DNA of 64,000 nucleotides from NIOZ-UU13 sp964417935 (GCA_964417935.1 CAYQKF010000008.1:1-64000), one strand, 5' to 3'. Numbered from the stretch's first letter, positions 52,592 to 62,003 are shown. Numbers and translations: made by a program. The notes: a model not told the origin generated them from the letters alone.

Positions 52592-53446
52592 TCAGAATTT
52601 GTACGTCATACTTAAGGTGACCCAGGTCTCGTCCTTATCATCATTAATGGTCTTATCCATTGTTACCTGGTGATAAACCCCCGGAGTAAGAGTTACATTC
52701 TCGGCCAATTCAAAGTCTGTTGCGACACCGAAGACCGCATTTGACCAGTCATGGTCCACACCTATACCCCTGGGATCAACGCCATCGTTGAAAACAAATT
52801 CCGAGTGCAGTCTCAAAACCTGCTCAGGGACATCGGGCAGAAATCCCTCTACGGGTAAGCTGTAGTCGAGCATAAAGATATGAGCATAGCCCGAAGCAGT
52901 TCCAGAGGTGACAGTTCCATCGGGGAGTGTGAGGTCCTGGCTCCCAACAAACGAACGGCTTTCGGCGGGCCATAACTTGACAAGAACGTAGGTTGGGACT
53001 AAACCTTCCACCGGTAAAATCTGCGGCCAGGAAAGAACGGCGTGTATCTCCTGCAAATCGATATCCCCTGACGCACCCGGAGGCATACCATCCAGAGGCG
53101 CATCCGGGAAGTGAAAATACCTCCATCCAAGCATATACTGCGTGGCATAAGATTCGTCGGCGAAAAGAGCGTTCTTGTAGTACAACGTGTAGTCCCAGCG
53201 CTCGGTGGTTTCGAATTCGCCTGAGTTGGCCCTGTGGCCCATCACGCTGACACCAAAGCCCGTGCCAAACAAATCCAGATTAACCGATGGCTGAATTGCG
53301 CTCTTATCGTCGTAAACATCGATGCCACGCCAGAGATACTTACTCTGATAAGTAACATCGACTGCTCCATGCAGCTCGTCCTGGGCCTGCACCGGAACAG
53401 TTGCCGCCATTACAACAATGGCAGCCAACAACACAATCTGTTTCAT
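52592..53446 (-). CDS. porin-like outer-membrane protein (TorF/beta-barrel type)
   Basis: Start at ATG 53444-53446 with AAGGAG. The 284-residue protein has a signal peptide (IVLLAAIVVMAATVPVQA), begins with LHGAVDVTYQSKYLWRGIDVY, has repeated short amphipathic strands, and ends with an aromatic residue (TYKF), the usual C-terminal signal for barrel insertion. The segment YLWRGI is found in a group of putative porins. The role, probably solute passage, is inferred from the fold only. Confidence 0.75.
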   Translation of the reverse strand: MKQIVLLAAIVVMAATVPVQAQDELHGAVDVTYQSKYLWRGIDVYDDKSAIQPSVNLDLFGTGFGVSVMGHRANSGEFETTERWDYTLYYKNALFADESYATQYMLGWRYFHFPDAPLDGMPPGASGDIDLQEIHAVLSWPQILPVEGLVPTYVLVKLWPAESRSFVGSQDLTLPDGTVTSGTASGYAHIFMLDYSLPVEGFLPDVPEQVLRLHSEFVFNDGVDPRGIGVDHDWSNAVFGVATDFELAENVTLTPGVYHQVTMDKTINDDKDETWVTLSMTYKF

Positions 53447-53542
53447 AATAATCTCCTTCAAAAAAACCGCATTCCTTAATAAACACTGCTACAACCTTAT
53501 ATTCATAAACCCCCATAAAAGACCTACCATTTGCCGCCTTTT

Positions 53543-54913
53543 TTATTCGGCGGACACTGTTGGCAGTTCAGCCAGTGCCTCCTTTATCTTCTCCTCGGGA
53601 TATTCGTAATCCTTAAGTTTGCCGCTAAAGTAGGCGTCATAAGCCGCCATATCAACATGTCCATGCCCACTATGGGCAATGAGTATCGTTTTTGCTTCAC
53701 CGGATTCCTTGCACTTGAGGGCTTCATCGATAGCTGCCTTAATACAATGGTTTGTCTCAGGGGCGCTGATAATACCCTCAGCGCGAGCGAAGGTTACCCC
53801 TGCCTTGAAAGTAGAAATCTGATGCTCGGCTCTGGCTTCAACAAATCCTAATTTATGCAGGTGACATATAATAGGAGCCATCCCATGATATCGCAGCCCT
53901 CCGGCATGGACCGGCGGGGGGATGAAGCCATGCCCGAGAGTGTACATTTTAATCAGCGGAGTAAGCTTGGCTTCATCGCCAAAGTCGTAAGCGTATGGAC
54001 CTTTGGTTACGGTAGGACAGCTTTCCGGCTCAACATTGATAATGCGCAGGTCTGGTTTTGTGCCATCAATTTTATCCTTGACGAAGGGCAAAAACAAGCC
54101 GGCGAAGTTTGAGCCACCACCAATACAGCCCACAATAATATCCGGGTAGGCATCTGCCTTCTCCATCAGCTTTTTTGCCTCTAACCCATTGACGGTTTGA
54201 TGCAGCAGCACGTGATTAAGCACGCTACCCAGGGCATAATGGGTGTCATCACGGGAAACGGCGTCCTCTACCGCCTCACTGATGGCAAGGCCCAGGCTGC
54301 CGGGGCAATCGGGGTCTTTTGCCAGCATTTCACGCCCTGCCTTGGTTTCGGTGCTGGGGCTGGGCACACAGTTAGCACCCCAGGTCTGCATCATTATGCG
54401 GCGATACGGCTTTTGGTGATAGCTGATGGCCACCATATAGACCTTAATCTCAAGGTCGAAGCAAGCCCCACCAAAGGATAACGCACTTCCCCACTGTCCA
54501 GCACCAGTTTCGGTAGCTATGCGCTTTATCCCCTCCTGCTTACTATAGTATGCTTGAGCTACGGCAGTATTGGGCTTGTGGCTCCCGGGAGGGCTTGTCC
54601 CCTCATATTTGTAGAAAATCTTAGCTGGTGTATCCAAAGCTTTCTCCAATCTGTGCGCCCGAAATAGAGTGGTCGGCCTCCATAATCGATAAATATCTCG
54701 GACTTCCTCAGGGATGTCTATCCAGCGCTCAGTGCTCACTTCCTGCTTGATTAACTCCATAGGAAACAGTGGAGCCAAATCGTCGGGGCCTACCGGCTTT
54801 CCGGTGCCTGGATGCAAAATTGGTGGCAGCGGCTCAGGCATATCTGCCAGGATGTTATACCATTGGGTAGGTATTTCATTTTCATCAAGAGTAAATTTTG
54901 TTCTTTTGTCCAT
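53543..54913 (-). CDS. trpB2: tryptophan synthase beta chain, TrpB2 type
   Basis: A 456-residue protein. The PLP lysine lies in SHKPNTA (Lys113), and the phosphate loop is GGGSN (265-269). The N-terminal block MPEPLPPILHPGTGKPVGPDDL and RPTTLFRAHRLE is typical of the TrpB2 subgroup. TrpB2 enzymes condense indole with serine, often without TrpA, which is absent here. It is close to AAGGAG at the ATG and terminates near a possible hairpin. A decayed second N-terminus lies upstream at 54932-55072. Confidence 0.92.
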   Translation of the reverse strand: MDKRTKFTLDENEIPTQWYNILADMPEPLPPILHPGTGKPVGPDDLAPLFPMELIKQEVSTERWIDIPEEVRDIYRLWRPTTLFRAHRLEKALDTPAKIFYKYEGTSPPGSHKPNTAVAQAYYSKQEGIKRIATETGAGQWGSALSFGGACFDLEIKVYMVAISYHQKPYRRIMMQTWGANCVPSPSTETKAGREMLAKDPDCPGSLGLAISEAVEDAVSRDDTHYALGSVLNHVLLHQTVNGLEAKKLMEKADAYPDIIVGCIGGGSNFAGLFLPFVKDKIDGTKPDLRIINVEPESCPTVTKGPYAYDFGDEAKLTPLIKMYTLGHGFIPPPVHAGGLRYHGMAPIICHLHKLGFVEARAEHQISTFKAGVTFARAEGIISAPETNHCIKAAIDEALKCKESGEAKTILIAHSGHGHVDMAAYDAYFSGKLKDYEYPEEKIKEALAELPTVSAE

Positions 54914-54931
54914 TTTGTTCTCCTTAAAGAA

Positions 54932-55072
54932 TTAGTTATTCAAACTGACCGATGTTAAGCCGTGAGGACTTTTTCCAGGCAGGTGAAGCCTTGGCCAAGG
55001 TAAATCCGCTACCAAGTTATATAATTGTCGAGGAATATCACTCTCATTTAGCGAAATCTTAATCTTATCCAT
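54932..55072 (-). pseudogene. remnant of a second TrpB2-like N-terminus
   Basis: Forty-six codons read MDKIKISLNESDIPRQLYN and LVADLPWPRLHLPG, matching MDKRTKFTLDENEIPTQWYN and ILADMPEPLPPILHPG of the intact gene, before a stop. Probably a truncated duplicate rather than a small gene. Confidence 0.65.
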
Positions 55073-55486
55073 TTAAATCCTACCGAATGTAAGTATGAGT
55101 CATCTGCTCCTTTTCCATAACCGACTGAATCTACAAATATCAATGGCTGGTATGTTATTGCATAGTTGCGCAAAAGTCAAACATTGTATTTCTGTAATTC
55201 AGCCCATTTTTTGTAAAAAAAAGCGGTATATCCTTAAGAAAACCTGCATATACACGATAACGTCTTAACAAGACTAAACTTACGATAAAAACTTGCGACA
55301 GAGTCTCCTTTTAACTCTCGTTAGCATATTTTTAATGTCCCATTCGGGGGATGGGAGAAAATCCCTCGCCTTCAGGCGAAGACTTCAGTATTATAAACTC
55401 GAAATTCGAATCCGCCACAGGCGGTAGTAGTTGACTTATTCGATTTTGAAACTTAAAGATAACAGGTAGATACAAAGCCGTAGCTT
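55073..55486. other. gene-free region before the DUF401 gene
   Basis: Contains word repeats such as CGAAATTCGAATCC near 55397 and a GGGATGGGAG/CTTCAGGCGAAG stretch. No coding sequence recognised. Confidence 0.45.
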
Positions 55487-56734
55487 GTGTTCGCATTTAT
55501 ATCCATAATAATATCGTTGGCTGTGCTGGTAACGCTGCTTCGGCTGAAGATCAGGATAGGTGCGGCTATGGTGCTCTCGGCCTGTCTGCTGGCGGTGTTG
55601 TTGCGTGTTTGGCCGCTGGACGTCGGGCGGACATTGGCCGCAGAGTGGCAAACCCAGCCGCTGACGCGAACAACGGGCTACCTTTTCGTGTCGCTGACGG
55701 CCCTGCTGTTGCTGGTCAATGTCATCGGTGCGGCGATGGAAGAAATCGGTCTTTCTGGCCGGCTGGTGCCGGCGATGCAGGCTCTGTTCAAAAGCCGTAG
55801 GTTTGCACTGGCGCTGATACCGCTGATGATGGGAATGCTGCCCACGCCCGGCGGCATTATGCTCTCGGCACCGATGATTCGCGAGGCCGGCGATAAAATC
55901 GGCGTCGAGCGCAGCCGGCTCGCCGCCATTAACTTCTTATTCCGGCATCAGTGGGAACCTCTCTGGCCGCTTTTTCCGGTGGTGCCCTTCATCCAAAGCC
56001 TGCTTGGTATATCAGCCCTGACGCTCTTTTGCTACCACATCATGCTCACCGGTGCAGGTATCTTGGGTGGCGCTATTGTCCTGCTAATGTTCGGCATACC
56101 GCCGAAACGTCCCGAACACCAGCAGGTCAAGCGCCACATAAGCCATCACCTGCGTGACCTTCTGCACGCCTTTTGGCCTATAGCATTTACCGCCGGATTA
56201 TATATTGCCTTTGACCTGCCCCCTGCGATTGGTATCCTGTTGGCCATCATCGGATTTCTGACAATACACAAGGTTCCCATTAAGCGATGGCTGTCTGTCT
56301 TCAAGGCCGCCCGTGAGCCGGACATGGTCCTGCTTATTTTCGGCGCGCTGTTTTTTAAGCTCAACCTCGAGACCAGCGGCGCCATCGGCAGCGTCGTAGA
56401 ATTTCTCACAAGCGCCCATGTGCCGCCGCATTTACTGCTTTTCTTGCTGCCGATGTTAGTCTGCTTCACGACAGGAGTAACTTTGCCCACCGTAGCGATT
56501 ACCTATCCGTTCCTTATCGCCTTTATTGGCACCGGGTCCGAGGTCAAAATGGGGCTTGAAGGATTGGCCTTTTCCGGCCTGCTTTTTGGACTTTGGCTCA
56601 CACCCGTTCACCTTTGCCTGACCCTCTCGGCCAGTTATTTTCAAACTTCACTGCTCAAAATCATCTTGAAGCTGCTGCTGCCCGCCGCAGGTGTCGCCGT
56701 TACTGGCGTATTGATGGCTGTCTTCTGTAGTTAA
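55487..56734 (+). CDS. DUF401-family multi-pass transporter-like protein
   Basis: GTG start. A 415-residue hydrophobic protein with about ten membrane segments. The central MMGMLPTPGGIMLSAPMIRE and FLFRHQWEPLWPLFPVVPF blocks are characteristic of DUF401, a family grouped with ion transporters. A later FTTGVTLPTVAITYPF segment mirrors the first Pro-Gly block, suggesting an inverted repeat fold. The substrate is unknown. It is followed by the methyltransferase-like gene, same strand, 96 bp away. Confidence 0.82.
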   Translation: MFAFISIIISLAVLVTLLRLKIRIGAAMVLSACLLAVLLRVWPLDVGRTLAAEWQTQPLTRTTGYLFVSLTALLLLVNVIGAAMEEIGLSGRLVPAMQALFKSRRFALALIPLMMGMLPTPGGIMLSAPMIREAGDKIGVERSRLAAINFLFRHQWEPLWPLFPVVPFIQSLLGISALTLFCYHIMLTGAGILGGAIVLLMFGIPPKRPEHQQVKRHISHHLRDLLHAFWPIAFTAGLYIAFDLPPAIGILLAIIGFLTIHKVPIKRWLSVFKAAREPDMVLLIFGALFFKLNLETSGAIGSVVEFLTSAHVPPHLLLFLLPMLVCFTTGVTLPTVAITYPFLIAFIGTGSEVKMGLEGLAFSGLLFGLWLTPVHLCLTLSASYFQTSLLKIILKLLLPAAGVAVTGVLMAVFCS

Positions 56735-56830
56735 ACAGGTTCATTTTGTTGACGAAGGGTGGGAAGACAGTAAGATTGTGCCGGAATATGGAAAATAATC
56801 AAGTAGTAGTGTTCGGCAAAGGAGATAACA

Positions 56831-57421
56831 TTGCTGAGAATCGACAACATCTTTGAAGTTATTTTTATTACCGGTTTTGTTGTAGGCTCGGTGATACGCA
56901 AGGTATATACGTTCAGATGCAGAGGCAACAAAGCCGCTAACAAGCGCAAGAGCGCGTTAGATATTATTCTGATTAGCGCTGGCGGCGTGGGATTGGCTGC
57001 GCCTTTGTTCTATCTATTTACGCCGTGGCTTGACTTTGCGAATTATGACCTGCCCGGATGGATGGGCTGGATAGGAACGGCGGCTTTTGTCGGTGCGCTT
57101 TTGCTCTTGTGGAGGTCACACGCCGACCTTGGCCGCAACTGGTCGGCCATACTGCAAATCAGGCAGGAACACACACTCATAACGAACAGCATATACCGCC
57201 ATATACGGCATCCGATGTATGCGGCACACTTGCTCTGGGCAATTGCACAGGGACTGTTGTTGGAGAACTGGCTCGCAGGCTGGATATTACTGGTCACTTT
57301 TATTCCTATGTATCTTGTCCGGGCCCCAAAAGAGGAGCAGATGATGCTCGATAACTTCGGAGAGGAATACCGCAATTACATCAGCCGAACCGGCGGAATC
57401 ATTCCCCGTCTTTGGTCGTAA
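56831..57421 (+). CDS. isoprenylcysteine carboxyl-methyltransferase-like membrane protein
   Basis: TTG start with AAAGGAG six bases upstream. A 196-residue protein with four to five membrane helices and the signature RHPMYAAHLL and PKEEQMMLDNFGEEYRNY near the C-terminus, which binds S-adenosylmethionine in the ICMT/PEMT group. Acceptor unknown. It could modify lipids or small molecules. Confidence 0.82.
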   Translation: MLRIDNIFEVIFITGFVVGSVIRKVYTFRCRGNKAANKRKSALDIILISAGGVGLAAPLFYLFTPWLDFANYDLPGWMGWIGTAAFVGALLLLWRSHADLGRNWSAILQIRQEHTLITNSIYRHIRHPMYAAHLLWAIAQGLLLENWLAGWILLVTFIPMYLVRAPKEEQMMLDNFGEEYRNYISRTGGIIPRLWS

Positions 57422-57543
57422 TGCACTTCAGTTTTTACCAGACATGCCCTGAGCGAAGTCGAAGGATATAAAAATCGCTTGTCCGCCATAGCTGGTTCCT
57501 TCGTAGCCTTGGCGAAGAAGAACAGCGAAGGCGAAAGCATCAA

Positions 57544-57574
57544 TATCGCAGATCCACCGTCTTTTTGGCAGAAT
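57544..57574. repeat. dispersed hairpin repeat, copy 3 of 3
   Basis: TATCGCAGATCCACCG with a T-run and GGCAGAAT, matching the copy at 16094-16123. Confidence 0.65.
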
Positions 57575-57836
57575 ATCTAATCTCCAATTCACTAATCCAC
57601 TAATTCTCTAATTCCCCCATCCACTCACCTTTGAGCAGAAAAATCAACCAAAAGCGCGGGTACCTCAGAGCAAAAATCAAAATTTTCAAATTTTTTTTTA
57701 TTCGTTTTCGCATAAGCACTTAGCTTAATTCGGTTCTCGGAAAATTCACTGAATTTCGCATCAAATGCGCAGGTAGCTCTAATTATGGAGGGAGTTTATA
57801 GATTCTCTCTGCGATGTATGTTCATAATTCTAAATT

Positions 57837-57864
57837 CTACATTCTAAATTCTGACTTTTCCCCT
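57837..57864. repeat. heptanucleotide array (ATTCTAA type)
   Basis: Four 7-bp units: ATTCTAA, ATTCTAC, ATTCTAA, ATTCTGA. The last overlaps the TGA that closes the upstream end of the HNH-AP2 frame. Confidence 0.8.
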
Positions 57865-58121
57865 GAGGGCGGAGCATCCGAGTTACTTTCGACATTCCAA
57901 AATGGCTGGAGCAACCTTGCGTTTGCCTGCTCCTTCTCTATCGCCGCATCCGCTACGGCTATCCCTTCCGCAGAATACTCCTGACAAAAGGCAAATTTGC
58001 CATCGTTGACCCCGACGATTACGAAACGCTAAGTAAATACAAATGGCACGTTACTAAGAACGGCAACACTTTTTACGCCAAACGCAACGCCCCCACAAGA
58101 AAAGACACCACCCCCATTTAC

Positions 58122-58448
58122 ATGCACCGCCTCATAATAAAAGTACCTCCCGGCCTCGTCATTGACCACATCAATCATAACGGCCTGGACAATCGAAAGG
58201 CAAACCTCCGCCCCGCTACCCGCGCCCAGAACAACCGCTACCAGAAAAAAAGAAAAAACACCCGCTCAAAATACAAGGGTGTAAATTGGTACTCCCGCGA
58301 GAAGCGTTTCGTCGCTAAAATCACCACTGATGGCAATACCGTCACCCTCGGATACTTCAAAGACGAAATCCAGGCCGCAAAAGCCTACGACAAAGCCGCC
58401 AAAAAATACCACAAAGAATTCGCTTATTTGAATTTCCCTTCTCAATAA
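58122..58448 (+). CDS. HNH endonuclease with a C-terminal AP2 DNA-binding domain (N-terminus probably longer)
   Basis: The ATG at 58122 gives 108 residues with HNH-type LVIDHINHNGLDNRKANLR and AP2-type YKGVNWYSREKRFVAKI and AAKAYDKAAKKYHKEFAYLN. Upstream, the same frame stays open back to 57867 and encodes FAIVDPDDYETLSKYKWHV and a family-like start, but no ATG, GTG or TTG is found in it. Homologous proteins normally include that N-terminal domain. The gene may use a rare start or have lost its start beside the 7-bp array. Such proteins resemble homing endonucleases. Confidence 0.75.
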   Translation: MHRLIIKVPPGLVIDHINHNGLDNRKANLRPATRAQNNRYQKKRKNTRSKYKGVNWYSREKRFVAKITTDGNTVTLGYFKDEIQAAKAYDKAAKKYHKEFAYLNFPSQ

Positions 58449-58829
58449 AAACATCGACATTCGAAATTCCTTGTTCGATATTCGATATTTTGTGAGGTCA
58501 TTCCGAGCATAGTCGACGAATCTATTTAAATATTCGCCCGTAGGGCCTCCACAATTTTGCATTTTTCCTTTTGCCCTTTTACTTTCTTTCTAATCTCTAA
58601 TCCTCCAATTCACCACTTAACCACTCAGCATTCAACAATCGTGAGCATCAAGCATCGAGTATCCAGCCCACAAAAAATCTCTACTTCAAAAGAAAAATTT
58701 ATCTTGTAGAGTACCTTTATCTATATACAATTATTGCCAAAAGCGTATTTATTGCTGGTTGAAACAGAGGGACGGAGAGAAAGTAATGGGCACATTTAAT
58801 TCTCTCCGTTTCTTGTCAGAGCCATATAA
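58449..58829. other. intergenic region with word repeats
   Basis: A CGANATT 7-bp array (58455-58489, five units) lies just behind the HNH-AP2 stop. A GTCATTCCGAGC word lies at about 58498. Nothing else is recognised. Confidence 0.6.
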
Positions 58830-59690
58830 TTGGCAGTAAGAAAGCGAGCAGATGGCGTGTCATTTGAAGAAGGTGAACATAAAATTAATCGGCTATATAA
58901 GTACAGACCTGATAATAGACATACGCTTGATATCATAAAGCATCTAGAGTTCTACTTTTCATTTGCCGAGGACTTCAACGATCCTTTTGATTCTAAAGTA
59001 CTAGTAGCCAACTTCTCCGGTGACGAGAGTCAATGGAACGCTAATGCCGAAAGATACGACATACCCGAAGACCTTAAAAGTGGAGCGTTGAAGGCGCTTA
59101 AATCTCTAAAGTTCGATGGAGAAAAAATCAGGGAGTTGTATGAGAAGCAGAAATCCGGGAACATTGTATATTGTATGAGCGAGATCAGAGATAACGTTCT
59201 CATGTGGGGTCATTATACGAACTGTCATCGTGGAGTCTGTCTAGGCTTCGAAACATCAGCCCACAGAAATAAGCAGTGCATACGAATGAACGACCCTAAA
59301 CTTGAGGCTTTCTTGGAGGGCACTTATAGTCGTTTCTTGCCTATACTCAAAGTTAAATATCAATGTGACTATCCCGAACCATATGACATTTTTCAGGGCA
59401 AAACCGATGATCTGATCAGGTTTCTATTAACAAAAGGCAAAGACTGGGAATATGAACAAGAGAGACGAGTGATTCTTCCATATGCAGAAATCAATACACG
59501 CGTACTACACTACGATAGATCAGCCCTAAAAGAGGTAATCTTGGGGCGAAATACGACAGAGACTTTCAAAAGTGAAATCATCAGTCTTCTTATGAGTGAG
59601 TATATTGTAAAGGGATGCAAGGTAGACATATTCCAAAGTGAACTCGACGATAGGGAATACAAACTTAACATAAAGCAAATCAACATCTGA
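58830..59690 (+). CDS. DUF2971-family protein
   Basis: The frame opens with a TTG at 58830. A GTG at 58857 is an alternative. Neither has a good ribosome site. The 286-residue protein holds the family blocks INRLYKYRPDNRHTLDIIK, FSFAEDFNDPFDSKV, DNVLMWGHYTNCHRGVCLGF and WEYEQERRVILPY. DUF2971 proteins are widespread, often in mobile or defence-rich contexts, with unknown activity. It is convergent with the V-ATPase D gene. Confidence 0.85.
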   Translation: MAVRKRADGVSFEEGEHKINRLYKYRPDNRHTLDIIKHLEFYFSFAEDFNDPFDSKVLVANFSGDESQWNANAERYDIPEDLKSGALKALKSLKFDGEKIRELYEKQKSGNIVYCMSEIRDNVLMWGHYTNCHRGVCLGFETSAHRNKQCIRMNDPKLEAFLEGTYSRFLPILKVKYQCDYPEPYDIFQGKTDDLIRFLLTKGKDWEYEQERRVILPYAEINTRVLHYDRSALKEVILGRNTTETFKSEIISLLMSEYIVKGCKVDIFQSELDDREYKLNIKQINI

Positions 59691-59848
59691 ATGTGTCATA
59701 ATTATCAGGGATGTTTGCCAATTATTGGTTTAGGAAAAATAGAAAAATAGAGACAACCAACTACTTTTTGAGATCACCATGTCATTTTGAATTTTGTAAT
59801 GTATTGTTGAGGGTTGAACTTTTATATTTGATTTTTTACGCTGCTTCA

Positions 59849-59876
59849 CGCAATACGATATACGCAATACGCATCA
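59849..59876. repeat. heptanucleotide array (CGCAATA type) behind V-ATPase subunit D
   Basis: Four 7-bp units: CGCAATA, CGATATA, CGCAATA, CGCATCA. The same unit forms the array before 10580. Confidence 0.8.
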
Positions 59877-59880
59877 TGGA

Positions 59881-60498
59881 TCACGCTCGTATAATATCCG
59901 TTATCTTCATAAGCCGGCTGATATTGTCGCGTTCGGCTTCTGCTAATTTGTCGTAAATGAACCTTATGGTCTCGTGAAGTTCTGGTATGACAACGTGCTC
60001 CAATACATTGACCCTTCGTCGGGTCATCTGAAGCTCCGTGGCAAGAAGGCGGGCCTGTTTTTCCTTCTCAGCTAACTCAATTAAATTGTCGAAAGCCCTC
60101 TCCAAAGCTAACAATGCAATGTCCATCTCGCCGGAGGTCGTTGCAAAGCCGTAGCAGATGATTTCGCCCTCCATCTCCTTGGCTAAATGCGGTACCCTTA
60201 CATTCATTATATTTGCGAACGTTACAGCTAAGCTGAACTTCTTAGTGGGGACCTCAAGTGCGGCCCTGGTGGCTTCCGGCTCCATTGTCGCACGGGCTAA
60301 CATAAACCGCCGGCACGTCTCTAACAGCTCAGCTTCAACACGTTTGCGCAATGGCTGAATCTCTCTGGCAATCTGAATTAACTGGCGGGAAATCTCATCT
60401 CTCTTTTCGCTGAGCAGACGGTGCCCGCGGCTGGCAAGCGCCACGCGCTTACGCAGTCTCAATAGCTCCATTCGTGTCGCATTTACATTGGCTAACAT
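59881..60498 (-). CDS. atpD: V-type ATP synthase subunit D
   Basis: A 205-residue protein made of two long coiled coils. It has the family start NVNATRMELLRLRKRVALASRG and a C-terminal RRVNVLEHVVIPELHETIRFI. Subunit D forms the central stalk with F. It follows subunit B, with an 8-bp-unit array between. TGA is its stop. Confidence 0.9.
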   Translation of the reverse strand: MLANVNATRMELLRLRKRVALASRGHRLLSEKRDEISRQLIQIAREIQPLRKRVEAELLETCRRFMLARATMEPEATRAALEVPTKKFSLAVTFANIMNVRVPHLAKEMEGEIICYGFATTSGEMDIALLALERAFDNLIELAEKEKQARLLATELQMTRRRVNVLEHVVIPELHETIRFIYDKLAEAERDNISRLMKITDIIRA

Positions 60499-60571
60499 AA
60501 TTCGTAGATGCGTTTATGAGTAAATGGGTCTATGAGTATATGCGGTTATTCGTAAATATGTTTATGCAGTA

Positions 60572-60613
60572 ACTCACGCACTCATTTACTTACCCACTCA
60601 TTCACTTACTCAC
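60572..60613. repeat. octanucleotide array overlapping the end of V-ATPase subunit B
   Basis: Five 8-bp units (ACTCACGC, ACTCATTT, ACTTACCC, ACTCATTC, ACTTACTC) and a partial. The stop codon of subunit B (60606-60608) lies inside it. Confidence 0.75.
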
Positions 60614-62003
60614 GTTCTTTCTTCCGGAAGCGCGGCATATACTTTTCTATAAGTTTCACGTCGATACGCTTTAGCTCGGCGTTCTCGAACATACTGAGCA
60701 GCTCCCAGCCGAGGTCGAGAGTCGTTTCAACCGAGCGATTTTCATAGTAGTCCTGCGAGACGTATCTGTCCTCGAAGTTGTTGGCAAAGGTCATATATTT
60801 CTTATCTTCTTCCGAGAGTGCGGCTTCGCCCATAATAGTCGCCAGCTCCTGGCATTCTTTGCCGCGGGCATAAGCGGCATAAAGCTGGTTGTAAAGGTCG
60901 GCGTGGTCTTCGCGAGTTTTGCCTTCGCCGATACCTTTGTCTTTAAGTCGCGAGAGGCTCGGCAAGACATCAACCGGCGGTGAGATGGCCTTTCTGTGCA
61001 ACGGGCGGGACAGGATTATCTGGCCCTCGGTAATATAGCCGGTCAGGTCCGGCACCGGATGGGTCTTGTCATCCTCAGGCATTGTCAATACCGGCACCAT
61101 CGTAATCGAGCCTTTTTTGCCTTTGATTCGACCTGCCCTTTCATAGACGGTCGCCAGGTCCGTGTACAGATAACCCGGATACCCACGTCGGCCGGGGACC
61201 TCTTTTCTGGCTGCGCTGATTTCGCGAAGCGCCTCGCAGTAGTTGGTCATATCGTTTAAGATTACCAGCACGTGCATATCAAGCTCGTATGCGAGGTACT
61301 CAGCGGCTGTGAGCGCAAATCTCGGCGTCGCTATCCGCTCAATCGCGGGGTCGTTTGCAAGATTTACGAACATCACCGCACGTTCTATTGCCCCGGTCTG
61401 ATGAAGGTCATCGATAAAGAATTGTGCCGCCTCGAATGTGATTCCCATCGCTGCAAAGACAACTGCAAACTCTTCGCCCTTTCCGAGAATCGTTGCCTGC
61501 CGGGCTATCTGAGCGGTTATCTGGTCGTGGGGCAGGCCGGCACCTGAGAATATGGGCAGCTTCTGGCCTCGCACGAGCGGATTCAAGCCGTCAATTGTAG
61601 ATATGCCGGTCTGGATAAATTCGTTCGGATAATTGCGGGCATACGGGTTAATCGGCTTGCTGTTAATATCCAGCCGTTTTTCGGGGATGATAGCGGGGCC
61701 GTCGTCTTTCGGCTCACCAAGGCCACTGAAAACCCTGCCCAAAATATCGGGCGAGACGCCCAGCTCCAGCGGCTTGGCCAGGAACCGAACCGTGCTCCTG
61801 TTGACGTCGATACCTCGCGTGCCCTCAAAGACCTGGACGAGGACTTTATCGTTCTCGACCTGTAGAATCTGGCCGTGACGTATCGAGCCGTCACCGAGCT
61901 CGATATCGACGATATGCCCGTACTTGGCCTCATCAACCATTTCGACCAGCATTAACGGCCCGGAGATATTCGTAACTGTCTGATATTCTTTTATAGCCGG
62001 CAT
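60606..62003 (-). CDS. atpB: V-type ATP synthase subunit B
   Basis: A 465-residue regulatory subunit. It has EYQTVTNISGPLMLVE at the start, RIATPRFALTAAEYLA, GRRGYPGYLYTDLATVYERAG and the family C-terminus. It has no classical P-loop and supports nucleotide binding by subunit A. AGGAG precedes the ATG. Two hairpins lie between it and subunit A. Confidence 0.95.
   Translation of the reverse strand: MPAIKEYQTVTNISGPLMLVEMVDEAKYGHIVDIELGDGSIRHGQILQVENDKVLVQVFEGTRGIDVNRSTVRFLAKPLELGVSPDILGRVFSGLGEPKDDGPAIIPEKRLDINSKPINPYARNYPNEFIQTGISTIDGLNPLVRGQKLPIFSGAGLPHDQITAQIARQATILGKGEEFAVVFAAMGITFEAAQFFIDDLHQTGAIERAVMFVNLANDPAIERIATPRFALTAAEYLAYELDMHVLVILNDMTNYCEALREISAARKEVPGRRGYPGYLYTDLATVYERAGRIKGKKGSITMVPVLTMPEDDKTHPVPDLTGYITEGQIILSRPLHRKAISPPVDVLPSLSRLKDKGIGEGKTREDHADLYNQLYAAYARGKECQELATIMGEAALSEEDKKYMTFANNFEDRYVSQDYYENRSVETTLDLGWELLSMFENAELKRIDVKLIEKYMPRFRKKERE

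Larger units (their letters stand above)
57422..57866. other. gene-free repeat-rich region
   Basis: Contains a word of the CCCTGAGCGAAGTCGAAGG type near 57446, the third copy of the dispersed hairpin repeat (57544-57574), an 8-bp word repeat CTAATTC near 57577-57615 and a 7-bp ATTCTAA array at 57837-57864. Confidence 0.6.
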
